From Sphagnum compactum (taxonomy: Eukaryota > Bryophyta > Sphagnopsida > Sphagnales): a stretch of DNA of 64,000 nt. The notes below the pieces were generated by a model, which had not been told where the DNA came from, did no database searches, and saw only the letters and a list, made by a program, of their open reading frames with translations. Position numbers and translations under genes: made by a program. Below, in pieces: positions 50,318 through 62,129 of the stretch; positions within the stretch are counted from its first letter, which is position 1, and each line of letters starts with the position of its first letter. The DNA is taken from NCBI GenBank assembly GCA_965153455.1, contig OZ234495.1:8366875-8430874 (forward strand). Reading direction: 5' to 3'.

Positions 50318-52061
50318 ATGCCGCTTCTCTACCCATCTATCATCTTCCAGGTACCTCGCTTGCTCCTTGTTGCCGTGTTGCCTAGGGTGCAAGAGATTCT
50401 ATGGCAAAAATTCGGACGCCATCGCAGTCATTTGTTGCTTCATTCTTCTCGAGGAGAATGTGAGAGGAAGGGTGGTTCTTTTTTTCTCAGCTTCTCAATT
50501 AGCGTGGTTCAGTTCCTGATTTCTGCTCAGCTGACTGTGATAGAAATTGGGCCGTGAAATGACAGGAGAGAGTCCTTGGATTTGTCATGGGAAGTGCGGT
50601 AGGGGTAGGCGCCATGCTTTACGATCAACGAATGATTTGGCGTTCCACTGCACAACTTTTTGATAAGCTGGCCGCTGATCGTGTTGGCCCTTCCCCCCCT
50701 GTGCAGGTATTGTGGCTCCCTGTCTGTTTCTTAGCAGTGGTGTACAGCTAGTTCTTAATCAACATAATTGTTCCTGGTCTAGTCCAGAAACCCTGTATGT
50801 AACATCTCTCCACAAATGGCATACTGACTGCTTTGTTTCCATCTCTCTGTCCATCAACTATTTGATCAATTGGGAGTGGTATTGAGATGAGTTATACAAT
50901 CTGGAGCAGTGTCTTTTGCCTCAGTGATAGAGAACCTTGGAACATCTTTTCCCTCTGGAAACCCTAGCTAAGAGAAGAGCTATCACAAGTCTTACCCTGC
51001 ATTATCTGAAGCCAACAGGTTTCTTTTGTTGGTTCCACCACCATGGACACTGTAAGGTGGTGTCTTTCTTTCCCTCTGGAAAATGAAATGGTGCAAGAAG
51101 TCTGGATGAGTACAGAAGTTGGATGGATCTCCAAAGCTACCATACATGATCACTGATTGGAATGTGATCCAGAAACAATGTATGACTATCAAAAAAATTC
51201 ATTGGGTCAAGCCACATTCTGAAGAGGATTGAAAGTCCTTAGCAATTGTGCTGAGAATTCCATGACTTTGACAGTGGTGATCTTTGGATGCAGTTCATAG
51301 ATCCATCTTTTATCAGGATCCTTAACCTTTCTGGAACTAGGAATTTTCTCACAGGTATATAAGTTTTAAATGTGAAGTGTAGGAGAACGTTGTGTCTCTT
51401 GATTGCTAGCCAACATCATGACTGGGTCTTCCAGTTGCTTCCAGAAGTGTGACAGAAACATAGGATGCAGATTTTGCATAATGGTTTGCCCAGATTCCAG
51501 GATGATAATTATATACTTATCTATAGTCACTGTTTCTGGATCTGATGAAGTCAGCAGGTAATCATGGCAGCTTGTCACTGCTATTCATGATGAAGGTGAT
51601 GGTCTGACACTTTGTGAGCAACTCTCATAAGGTTATGACTGCACTCATTGTTATGTCACATTCAAATTGTCGGTGTGGAGATCCTCTGCAATTTCATGGA
51701 TAAGTGTAGGAGAATTGCCAGTTATGTACAGTGAACTTGTTGCACTCTCTACTTTCCTTAACAGCGGTTGCCTCTGCCTGATTTCTATCGAGTATGACAG
51801 CAATAATTTTGGGCTGAGTTTTCAGGAAGAGAACTTTATTGTTACTTGAACTCAGATTGTCATGCAAGACAGATTACTTTGTCAAAGGTCTGAGGTTTCC
51901 AATTTCTGTACTTAGCTGTGAGTCATGCCTTTGTGTTACTGCAGGTGCCTCCACCTCTGTTGGGCAAGGAAGTGCGGGACCAGCTAGCTCATGCTTGGAA
52001 TAGTACAGTAGACAATACATTGGGTGCCCTTGTTGTGGCACTCAGCTCTAGGGGTTGGTAA
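50318..52061 (+). CDS. Small MICOS subunit MIC13/QIL1-like protein, three exons (tentative)
   Basis: Model: exons 50318-50350, 50566-50706 and 51945-52061, all phase 0, GT-AG introns, 96 residues. A shorter model starts at the ATG at 50587 and gives 78 residues. The N-terminal half contains a hydrophobic glycine-rich segment (VLGFVMGSAVGVGAMLYDQR), followed by a polar helix, a Pro-rich linker (GPSPPVQVPPPLL) and EVRDQLAHAWNSTVDNTLG. The membrane segment ending in YDQ and the later (I/V)RD..WN block resemble animal MIC13 (QIL1), a subunit that joins MIC60 and MIC10 parts of the crista-junction complex in the inner mitochondrial membrane. The similarity is judged by eye over a short protein, so the name is tentative. 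The gene lies inside an inverted repeat pair. Confidence 0.55.
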
Positions 52062-53804
52062 TTCTTGATGGTGAAATCTTCAAAGTCTGTACGACAGCTT
52101 TTTCTCATGGAAGTTGTCTTTGAGCATGATGATAGACTAGGGCATCAAGTGCAAGGATGTGGGATCATATTCAAAGAAGATGAGGATGGTACTAGCTGGA
52201 GAAAGAGAGCCTGGCTTGGCATCTGGCTTGTAAGCTATTCTAGTAAAGCACTGACACCATCTGATACCCTGCGTTGATTTGTAGACAATGATATTCACCA
52301 TGATTGGTGATTGTGGTGTGATACTCTCAATAAAGTTGATTTCTTTCTAGGGATTCTGTTGATATGTCTTGGCAACACAGTCTGTGAATTGTTATGTAGT
52401 TGCCTAACTACCATGTGTGACTTGAGTTGCTCAGTGCTGTGCAGTGTTTGTCACAGTGCCCAACAGCGACAAATGAAAGGTACTACTTTGCTTGCACACT
52501 GGTTGATTATGAAAAATGGTAGGACCACTGATATTGAAAATATCCATGAATTGCTGTTTTTTCTTGTTGGGGAACTCTGATAGTGAGTTTTAGGCATGAT
52601 TTACTCATCATTCATTCTCTTTGGGACATGGTTTGCAGAGATTAGTGTTGAGGTAGGAAGGATGCAGATGAAAGTTAATGTTTCTGGCACTGGGGATTGC
52701 AAGAATGGGGTGACCTTCATCAGCACTGCAGCAGTGTTCCCTCTCACCAGATAAATTTGCAATCTCCATGAGTTCGATCTGTCCGCTCCTCCTGCAGTTT
52801 TGGCCTTCTATCAAGGTAGTCATGCATCTCTTGCATCTCAGACAATAGAGCTGTGTCTCTTCTCCATGCAAAGGGTACCTTGATAGTTAGTACAATGGCT
52901 GTTCTTGACCAAGCAGGGATGTCTTTGCTTGGTGTTTGCAAAGCCATTCCACAGTCCTGGGAATGGGTGGACATGTGCAGAAGCACAAGCTCCATGTTAA
53001 TGTGTGTGGCACAGTCAAAACCCTGTTCGACAGCAGGAGTATCTGTGTTAAACCAAATGGGATAGAACCAGAGTCCTGAAAACTTGCCTTGCAAAAAGTG
53101 GTTGGCATATCTTTACCTCTGGGACACTGGGGTTTTGCAGCAATGATCTTTTCAGTGCTCCTAGACAAGGAGGAGCAAGTGGGTGTGTCATCTCCTGCCA
53201 TTGCATAGTTCTCGTGATCCTTCTGTACCTTGCAATTCAGGAGCTTCTGCCAACATGCCTGAAAGTCTGGAGATAGGATTGCATCAATGGTCAAGAAGTG
53301 TATATCAGCTTTGGGGGTTGCAAGAGAGTCCGCAACCCTGATTTGCCTGTTTGCTACAGTCGGGACATTCAGTTGCTTGTGAGTCTGATTTAGTGAATCC
53401 ACAAGATGAGATTGAAATTTGGATAAAATACTGGAAGGTGTAAGGTCATGATGTTGTCATGTACGAGTGCCAGCAAGTGACAAGCACTAGGATATTATGT
53501 TGTGCACATTGGCCAAATTTTATTCAGCAGGACTACAAGTCAACAAGAGACGGTTGATCAATTGAAAAATGGAACAAACTCTTGGCAAGAAAATGTCAAA
53601 TGTTGTGAATAATTTTTTCACACTTACTAAGAAATGGACTCCAATCAAATAATTTTTTGTTGAAATATAATTGTGATCCTTTACATACCATAACAAGAAT
53701 CTAATTTCATGTTCAATCAGTTGTAGCATGAACAATAATACATTGTGCACAAGGTTTAACACTAGCTCCTTTGGTGTTCAACCTTACAAATGTAACAAAA
53801 CAAC
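52062..53804. other. 3' flank of the MIC13-like gene, no supported gene
   Basis: Transcript-like composition continues to about 53400, so a long 3' UTR or an unrecognised transcript is possible. The 171-codon minus frame at 52887-53402 lacks an ATG-based, family-like or splice-supported structure. AT-rich spacer follows. Confidence 0.35.
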
Positions 53805-54110
53805 AAAAGGGGTGTGTCACACTGTGGCCTTGCCATTTACATTAAAAATTATCTAAGGCAAAGAAGAGTTATGGAAATTCAAAAATTTCACCATGCAAAC
53901 ATATAATCTTCAAAAAAACCCTCTAAAAGAAACCAAAATCCTTCACCATATCGTGACTCTATAACTAATCTCAAGTTTCAACACAAGCCAAAATATCATC
54001 TTTCAAGAATCCTCGTATACAAATAAACCCTAAACCTTGGGGCCAAAATCCCTTAAGCTACAATACTCTATAATGATTCTAAACACAATATCCTTGCCTA
54101 CCAATAAAGC
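53805..54110 (+). repeat. Dispersed repeat, copy 3
   Basis: Longest visible copy of the family also found at 41376 (same strand) and 42975 (inverted). It begins near GGGTGTGTCACACTGTGGCC and ends near CACAATATCCTTGCCTACCA. Confidence 0.8.
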
Positions 54111-55169
54111 ATGGTTTTAAAAGATATACCATTATTTATGATTCGTTCAAAAAAGCACATATATTTGTTTTCCTCATTATACAATTATTTTTTTCAAGTA
54201 GATAATGTTGTTTAAAAAGAAATAGACGCTTAAAATATATTGCAATCAACCACATTATAAGAATTTATGAATCTCGTGACCAGGGCAAAAAAAAAAACTC
54301 TGGGTTTATGAAATGTATTTTAATAGTTAAATAAATATTTAAATATAAAATTTAAGCTTCAGTTTGAAAGAGAAGACTTCAAAAATGTATGTGAGAAAGA
54401 GGTAAAAAGAATGGTGAAGGAGATGAAGATTTTGAAAAGATATTTAAAAAATAGTTGTAAAACTTTTTGATAGAGAGGCTTTGGAAGAGGTACTTATTTT
54501 TTAGTGATTGGCATAGACTCTCTTTTGTTCTAAAATTGGGCGATTCAAATCCCTCCAAAATGAGTGCATTTTTAATTTTTAATTTCTCTTTTTGGCGAAA
54601 TTTTGGGCAGTAAAAAAAGAAAAAGAAAAAGAAAAAAGGTCGATCAGTACTAGATCAAAGTCATGGCCAGGTCGACCTGTCTTTTGATGCCTTGTTGTTG
54701 TTGGACCATATCTTGATAGGAACTTGTCAAACTCTCTGAGAAGAAATCTGATTTCAACTTCTACAAATGCTTTTTAATTAAATTTTTTGACCAAAATTTT
54801 CTATTTAAAAAAAGAAAAGAAAAGAAAAGGCAAATGGTTCAAATTTCTTTAATAGATTGCTATCTGGGAGCCAAAAATATTCTTAAATTTCTGGACTTGC
54901 ATATCTAGTTTTATAGCCAAATTTGGCGAAAAAAATTTCTGATGGACGATGGCCCACTAATGTAAGTTATATATCACAAAATTGGAGGCCAAAAAAACTC
55001 TGACCGAAAAGCTAACCTTTCTTTTTTCTTTTGTTTTTAGCCAACTTTTTTTTCTTTTTCTTTTTCTTTCTTTTTGTTTTCTCTTTGACTGGAGGCAATG
55101 GACAGCAGACCTGTTGTTTATTTTTTGCACGCACTTTTGTACCTACCTACCTACCTAATTCAGGCCATG
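54111..55169. other. AT-rich intergenic region with a weak tRNA-like patch
   Basis: At about 54504-54560, TAGTGATTGGCATAG and GATTCAAATCCC resemble pol III boxes A and B, but spacing and arms are poor. Several (A/G)-rich runs (AAAAGAAAAG) occur. No gene. Confidence 0.35.
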
Positions 55170-55480
55170 TGAACCAGCACCCACCAATGCACCATGAAGG
55201 ATGGATGATAAGTGGTCAGAAAACAGTTTTTGGTTGAGTTTCAGTTCCCTAGCTAACCATGGTGGTTAGCTCAGTTGCTTTTTTCTACTACCTACCTACT
55301 AACAGCCTACAAACAGGTTGTTAGTAAGTAGGTAGTAAAAACAGCCCTTACCTATGTATAAACCATCTACTGACCTAGCAGTTATCTATTTTCCTACCTA
55401 TCTACCTATATATGAGACCTATTTCATACAGAATTGGTTACCCAGGTGAAACCATATCCTAACTCAGTTGAAGTTCATCC
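55170..55480 (-). repeat. Right arm of the ~300-bp inverted repeat; related direct copy follows
   Basis: Reverse complement of 49763-50065. A further related segment in + orientation follows at about 55505-55560 (CCTATGGTGCGCTGGTAGAT), so the core module occurs three times. Confidence 0.75.
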
Positions 55481-55979
55481 ACAACTGCGTAATAACAGGC
55501 ATTCATCCAGCCTATGGTGCGCTGGTAGATGCTGGTTCACTGTGGCCCCCTAAGTCGAGAGTCCTGATGGTCAATCGCCCCCAAACAACGCAGTCTGGTA
55601 GGAACGACTAGCCATGTCATAGCCAGTATTTATTTAGGAATTTTTATTTAAAAATGTAGCCTAGGTGGCGATCACCATAGGAAGATGTAGCAAAAATGGC
55701 GAACATCCATAGAAAGGTTTAGCCAAATGTGACTATAAAACAGTACAAATTTCTGATCAACTTTGTGGCTACACACTGACAGCCAAATATAGACATATGA
55801 TGATTATTACTGTTTTTCTCACTTCTGGCGATTGAAACCTCCGATTTTGCTTCTTTCCGATTGCGCCAAATGGGCGATTTTTTTTCAAATTGGTAAAATT
55901 TTTAATTTTTATTAGTATCAAAATTTGGCGACATTTCGTCAGTAAGTAAAAGGCTGGGACTCATGGCCACACAAAATTG

Positions 55980-56371
55980 CCACTAGATAGCCGCCCCATC
56001 CCTCGCTACCATTACGCCACTCGTCGCACGCACCCTCTCATCCTCATCACTCCCGCTCTCTCGGCCTCCTGTTCTCTGCGTCTTCCCTTCCGGACACTCT
56101 TCGCCTCCTCTTTCATTTCCTCCTTCCTTGCCTCTTAATTTCGCTACTTCCTTTGGTTTCCAATCTCGTTGCTTTGCGACGATCTGATCTAAGTTCCTTC
56201 CGTTCGATTTTTTAAATTAAAAAAAAATAGAAAAAAGTTGGGAAGTTGAATTTTCTTGAGCGTTTGCGTGTGCTTTGTTTCTGGTTTTCGTCTCGTCTCC
56301 GTCTCTGCTGCGTTGAAGTGTGCCTGCGTTGAGGGGTTTGAGAATTGACGCCAAAAAAAAGGGGAGGAGGA
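55980..56371 (+). promoter_or_regulatory. RPE promoter/5' leader
   Basis: The CT-rich, GC-elevated stretch upstream of the RPE start is typical of a plant leader. The start codon at 56372 follows a purine-rich context (GGAGGA). No in-frame upstream ATG extends the protein. Confidence 0.45.
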
Positions 56372-59300
56372 ATGGCGATGGCGACGACGACTGCGGTAAT
56401 GGGAGGGGTTTGTAACACTGGCACAGCGGCCGCGGCGGTTGCACCATCGTCGCAGCAGAAGGTGACGGCTACGGGGTGTCAGAGTTTGTTCTGGGGTGCT
56501 AAGTCCGGTAGTGCGCGCTTCGTTAAGGCCGCTGTTTCCACCAGGTTTGTATTTCTCATCTGTTTCTCATTTACGCACAAATCTGTGCAGAAACGTGCAC
56601 TCTCGTTCCTCCTGAGCTGAACGATTTTTGTCGCTCCTTATCTCCTTTCTTCAGTCTTGGCTGTAGAACGCTCTTCAATCAAGAGTGGGAGACTATTTCG
56701 TGCTGTTGAGAGGCAAAGTAGACAATCCGCTCAGAAGGCTTATTTTCAACGGCAGCAAAAGGCATAACTTGCAGTGCAGACGATGCAGAGAGTGTATTAT
56801 TATGCTGAGGATTAGATTTCATCAGACAGTGGCCTGTCGGATTATCTGAAGTATCTATCAATCCAGTCAGATACTTCATGCTTTCAAGGATATTGAGATT
56901 GAGTTTTCTTTTACATGAATCCATCTGTGTTTTGTCATTGGAGTCCAAACTATAGTTTTTGGAATGGGAAATAAGAGACATCCAGATTTTATTGATAGAT
57001 CGATCAAGAAATTTTCCTTGCGAAATTATTCAGTGCTTTTTTCCACCATGTGTTCTTCTTCTTCAGAATTGTTGAGTTGTCAGTATCTCTGGTGCTCAAG
57101 GAAGAGAGTAAGGCTCAGGGTTAGCTTTAGGTTTCTTCCTTCGATGGTTAGGTGAGGTCTTGAGAGCCAAATGCGCATGTTCCTTGATTGCAGTGGAAGG
57201 GCAACGATGCCAGTGGTTGAGGCCTCACGTGTGGACAGATATTCAAAGGATGATATCATAGTGTCACCCTCAATTCTTTCTGCCAACTTTGCCAGGCTGG
57301 GTGAGCAGGTATCAATTTATCTGCACATTGTTCTTTGTTCTTGAATAAGCTTTGAGGTATGTAGAGTTTGCTTTCATTTTGAGGAACTGTCACTGTGTAT
57401 TTTATGAACTATGTGCAAAAAAATTTAATGTTCATTAACCCTGACAGTTGCTGATCTGTGCACTTCTTGCTATTGATATTTTTGGAATTCTCAAGAGAGA
57501 TGGATTGGGATGATTGGAGGTGACAGGTAAAGGCAGTGGAAGAAGCAGGATGTGACTGGATTCATGTGGATGTCATGGATGGTCGTTTTGTGCCCAACAT
57601 CACTATCGGCCCTCTTGTTGTGGATGCATTGCGCCCCATCACTGACCTTCCTCTTGATGTCCACTTGGTCCATTACCCTGTCCCTCTCTCTCCCTTTGCA
57701 ACTTCTTAGTGCATTTCATGGCTTTAGTTTTTTCATTGCAACTTCATTTTTTTGGTCTCCTGCCATCTCAAGGTTCTTTGCTGCAATCTGCTTCTCCAAG
57801 TATGACAAGAAACTAAATCAGTTGCTGATGCTATGATTTGCACACAGATGATTGTTGAGCCTGAGCAGCGTGTGCCTGATTTCATAAAGGCTGGTGCTGA
57901 TATTGTCTCAGTGCACTGTGAGAATGCCTCTACGATCCATTTACACAGGACAGTAAACCAGGCAAGCACATGGATCCCATATGGTGATCTTTGGGTGTAC
58001 TGTTATGTAACCTACCCAAGTAGTTTGTGGGGTTAGGAGGATCAGATAGACAAATCTATGCAGATTGAGGCTTATTGGCCGCTGTTAAATAGGGATCAAA
58101 CTCAGCTATGGCAAGCATCAAAGTATGGGAGAATGCATTTGGATTCCCTTCCCTTGAGAGAAGCTGTCTATGAAATGTGTATTGAGTTTTGAATGAGCAG
58201 GTAATTACTCGGATTGTAACTGTAACCTCTGTTTGCAGATCAAGAGTCTGGGAGCTAAGGCTGGAGTGGTGCTCAACCCTGCCACACCTCTTGCTGCCAT
58301 TGAATATGTTCTTGATTGTATGTGCTATTTCCTGACTGCAGGCACTCTAAGATCAATATGAGTAGTACCCAGGAAATCAATCCTACACTAAATAGTATGA
58401 TACCAATTGAAAAATGCTCTCATTGATGTGGAGGTTTTGAAAGAGTCATGGAACCAGTCTCCAGATGGATGCATAACTAGGAAGTCTGCTATGAGTTCTG
58501 GATTTAGGGAGGGTAGCCAACATTCAGGATCTGTAAATCAAATCCTAGTTCCTTACTGGTGATTGTTGCATCAGGTAGCATATTCATTGGATTACATGTG
58601 TTGGGATGACAGCGGTTGATCTAATTTTGATCATGTCTGTCAACCCCGGGTTCGGAGGACAGAGCTTCATTGAGAGCCAAGTCAAGAAGATTGCTGACCT
58701 CAGAAAATTGTGTGCAGAGAAGGTGATGGCTCCATCTCTTAAAAGAAGGTCTCTTGCATGACATTAATTATGACTATGATGTAAAATATTTAGGGTTCAG
58801 TAACAATTATGGGGACGATTGTAAAGAATATTATTGATGCTCAACCTTGAGATCATTCACCCTAGTAATGGGGCTGGCATGTGCTTAGACCATCATCATT
58901 CAGTTCCATATGGTGTCTCCAATCTTTCAAAAGTCAGGAATTGAGAACAACTATTGCACAAAGTTGTTGTGGAGCAGAGTGCCAGTGTTCATAGTTGTCT
59001 ATGCCAAAGTTTGAAGTCTCATGACAGTTGGAGTCCACTCAAACTAGATGTCATTCTCATGTTAGTGTTAGTTGAGCAGTGGTTGAGAAGGATCAAGTTT
59101 CCTTGTACATTAAGCTGAAAGATGGGTTAGCGAATGCAGGGTGTCAACCCATGGATTGAGGTTGATGGTGGTGTAACTCCAACCAATGCTTACAAGGTAT
59201 GTACAAGGTTACCATCTTTTCTGGTTTAGTATTTCAGTCACTTTGGCTTGGGGTTTGGTCAGGAGGATGTGTTTAGTAGGAGTCTGCCAAACTCTGTTGG

Positions 59301-59900
59301 AGCTTCAAGATTGTGAGATTCTTGTTTATTGAATAGTAAAGGGAGTCATAGTCACCATCAGATTGCTTCAGATCGTTCTCTTACTTCAAGGATCGTATTG
59401 GAGGCTCCGTCATGTAATTGCCATCCAACATGTACTTCTTTCAAGGCATTGGAGTACTATCTATTTGTCCAATATATAAATTCAAAAACCAAAATGATTA
59501 AGTCTTTGAACAGTGTGTATGACAAGCTGTTGGACATGAATAACACAGGTGATTGAAGCAGGAGCAAATGCCCTAGTTGCAGGGTCTGCTGTCTTTGGAG
59601 CAAAGAGTTATGCTGATGGTATGTGAAATCATTTAAATGAATTTCCTCTGGCATGTTGTGTTCTACTGACCATCTGTTGCCATTTTTGGTTTAAGCACAC
59701 ACAGTTTGATCTACTTGTAGATGATCCTTGGACATCATTGAAGAGACGTCAAGTCTGGATTTCTATTTCATGAACTGAGCCCATGTTGTGTACTCTTGAC
59801 AATGTGATTCTCATGACATTTTCTGTTGTAATGACTTGGTACAGCCATCAGGGGCATCAAGACAAGCAAGAGGCCCACAGCAGCAGCAGTGCCAGCATAA
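56372..59900 (+). CDS. RPE: Ribulose-phosphate 3-epimerase, plastid-targeted, nine exons
   Basis: RPE interconverts D-ribulose 5-phosphate and D-xylulose 5-phosphate in the Calvin cycle and the oxidative pentose phosphate pathway. Exons: 56372-56544, 57194-57308, 57527-57667, 57848-57961, 58239-58317, 58613-58722, 59140-59196, 59549-59618 and 59845-59900; the 915 bases give 304 residues. The first roughly 65 residues are Ala/Thr/Ser-rich, as in a chloroplast transit peptide. The TIM-barrel follows with [88 protein letters not shown] and ALVAGSAVF, so the catalytic Ser, His and Asp positions are present. Intron 4 (57962-58238) starts GC, not GT; the other introns are GT-AG. Identity is secure. 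Confidence 0.97.
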
Positions 59901-61000
59901 GCCAACAGTTGTTCATGTAGGGTGCAACAAGTTTTGTTTTGTTAGGGGACGTTATCTCTTTGTGCAAAAGAACCAGTACTTGCACATTGTACTGCATATT
60001 GATTTGTAGTCACAGTTATGTCTTGGGAGCCTTGTGACACTTTCTGAAGGATGAAATGCACGAGCATTATATTAGCCCCTTGTTTTTCAGCAATTGGGCA
60101 TGTGCCACTGCAACCCCTGTAGTCTGGACATTGCCCATCAATGGATGTCAATGCCCATCTGATCAACTTTTCCTGTACATGCATCCCTTAAGTCACTCTG
60201 TGGTTCTGTTTCTTTTGGTGCTAAGTCTCCTTGCAATATGAGAGTAGCATGTACATTAGCATAGACAACACCCCACAAAAATAGGATGACAAATTGACAC
60301 TTTGCTCACCATTTCTGTTTTATTTGGGGCTGTGGGTCTGTTGCCAGAGTCTGAACCTGTGTTGGGCAGCTTTTTGCCTATTCAAGAGCACCTCTGGTTG
60401 CACTTTGGTTCTCCTGAAATTTCAAAATCAGGCCCAGGTTGGATGCGGGTCTAGATGCATTGCTTCTAGATCTAATTCTTCGTTCTTGAACTATTGGACC
60501 AGTTCTTTCTCATTGATTCTTCACAAAAAGACATAAAAATGGTTTATAGAGGTCCTACAATATCTGCACGATAATTTATGGAGCTTAATTCTTGGTTCAT
60601 GGATGAAGCTCTCCAGTGAATGACTGATGTTTATACATCATCAGTCACCTCTCATTCATAGTGGGTCCATATGAGTGTGTTTAGGTTCTTAAAATGGTGG
60701 GCCTCATGGAATGTGCTAAGGAAGCTTCCAAAGTAGTCCCCCAATAATGGGTACACCCCAATATCCTCAAGTTGGTGAGGATTAGCTCAAAGTCCAACCT
60801 AGTTGTTCCTTTGTTGCGCCCTACTCTCACAAGGGACAAGGACCTTTAAATTGGGTTGTTGTTTTGAGGTTTTATCTTAAAATGTCTAGTTCCGCATTGT
60901 ACCGTTTGCACATTTTAGCTTAAAATGTTGAGTTTCACATTGATGAAAGTGGCTACAATGTTGGGACCATTTACAGAGGCAGAAGTAGACTCTTGCCTTT
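59901..61000 (+). other. RPE 3' UTR and flank
   Basis: Transcript-like sequence for about 600 bases after the stop, then AT-rich spacer. No further gene seen. Confidence 0.4.
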
Positions 61001-61479
61001 TTGAGCTGTTCACACTAGTAGATGTGGTTCAGCATTGGTTTGGAGTGGGTTTGGAATATGGTTTGGATTGGAGTTGGGTGGGATTTAGAGAGAGTTAGGG
61101 CTTTTACTAGAATGTTCTCTAGGTGTGGTGGTGTAGTTTTGTGATTAGAAGAAACCATTGTTTTGAGTGTTGAGTTTTTGTGTTGTGAGGAATCATGGTT
61201 AATCATTTGGTTTTTTTCTGTATTTGGTTTTCTAGTGATTGTTTTTGTTTTTTTCTTGCTAATTGAGTGTGTTCTTTCATATTGGGATTTTAATCTTTTA
61301 TGTTCTATGCTTTAGTTGCACACTTAATGGGTGTCCATTGTTTTGAACAAAAACCAGAGTTTTTCTGAGGTGTGGTTGTTTGTGTTGGTTGAGTGATGGG
61401 GCATGTGGAGCCAAGAAACAAAGGTGAGTCTTTCATGCTTTTTTTTTTCAGTTTTGAAGTGATATTCAAGGAATATACC

Positions 61480-61830
61480 AGTGTTGTGCGTGTAAATGCT
61501 TTTACATCTACAATGCGTGTAAACATAAAGCAATTTGGCAATATGTTTTACACCTTGTGTAAGTGTATAAATTTCATTTCAAAAGTGTAAGTGCAAGTCT
61601 AAGAGTATAGGAAGTGACGTATAAGTGTAAATGTAAAACAATGTAAATAAATTTTAGGTCGCATAAAACCATGTAAGTGTAAGTGAAAAACATTTACACT
61701 TACATTTTTTTTGCACTATTCATTTTTACATTTACAAGTTTTCTGAATTATTTTCTACTTTGACTTTAATTTACATTAACATTTATCTTGCTTTATGCTA
61801 TCTAAGTGTAAAATAAGAGTGTAAATAGAG
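61480..61830. repeat. GTGTAA-rich cryptic repeat with a short hairpin
   Basis: GTAAGTGTAA, GTGTAAATG and their complement TTTACACTTACA recur on both strands. A perfect 11-bp inverted repeat (TGTAAGTGTAA/TTACACTTACA) lies near 61674-61706. Confidence 0.6.
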
Positions 61831-62129
61831 AATGGAATAAAGACACACTTGCAACATGGAATTTTAGACTTCATTCAAAATGTTGGTTTGACCAAATCCA
61901 TATTGCATGCATTTCCAAAAAAAGGATTGAGGAGGAATTTGGTAGATTATGAAAATGATGAGTGGCAATGTTCAAAATCATGGATACAATTCCTAGTTTT
62001 GCACATCTTGGGCTCCTCTACATAACCCCCAAACTGATTGGGGAACTCCATATCAAGAACATCTAAAGATTTGCGTCATCTTCTCCAAACCCATCCACAT
62101 CGCAAGGCCCATCATCCTTAAGACAAAGG

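Noticed and set aside
52887-53402. 171-codon minus frame
   Set aside because: No recognisable domain, Cys/Pro/Ser-scattered composition, no supporting exons. It may be chance in a longer 3' region. A protein search could overturn this.
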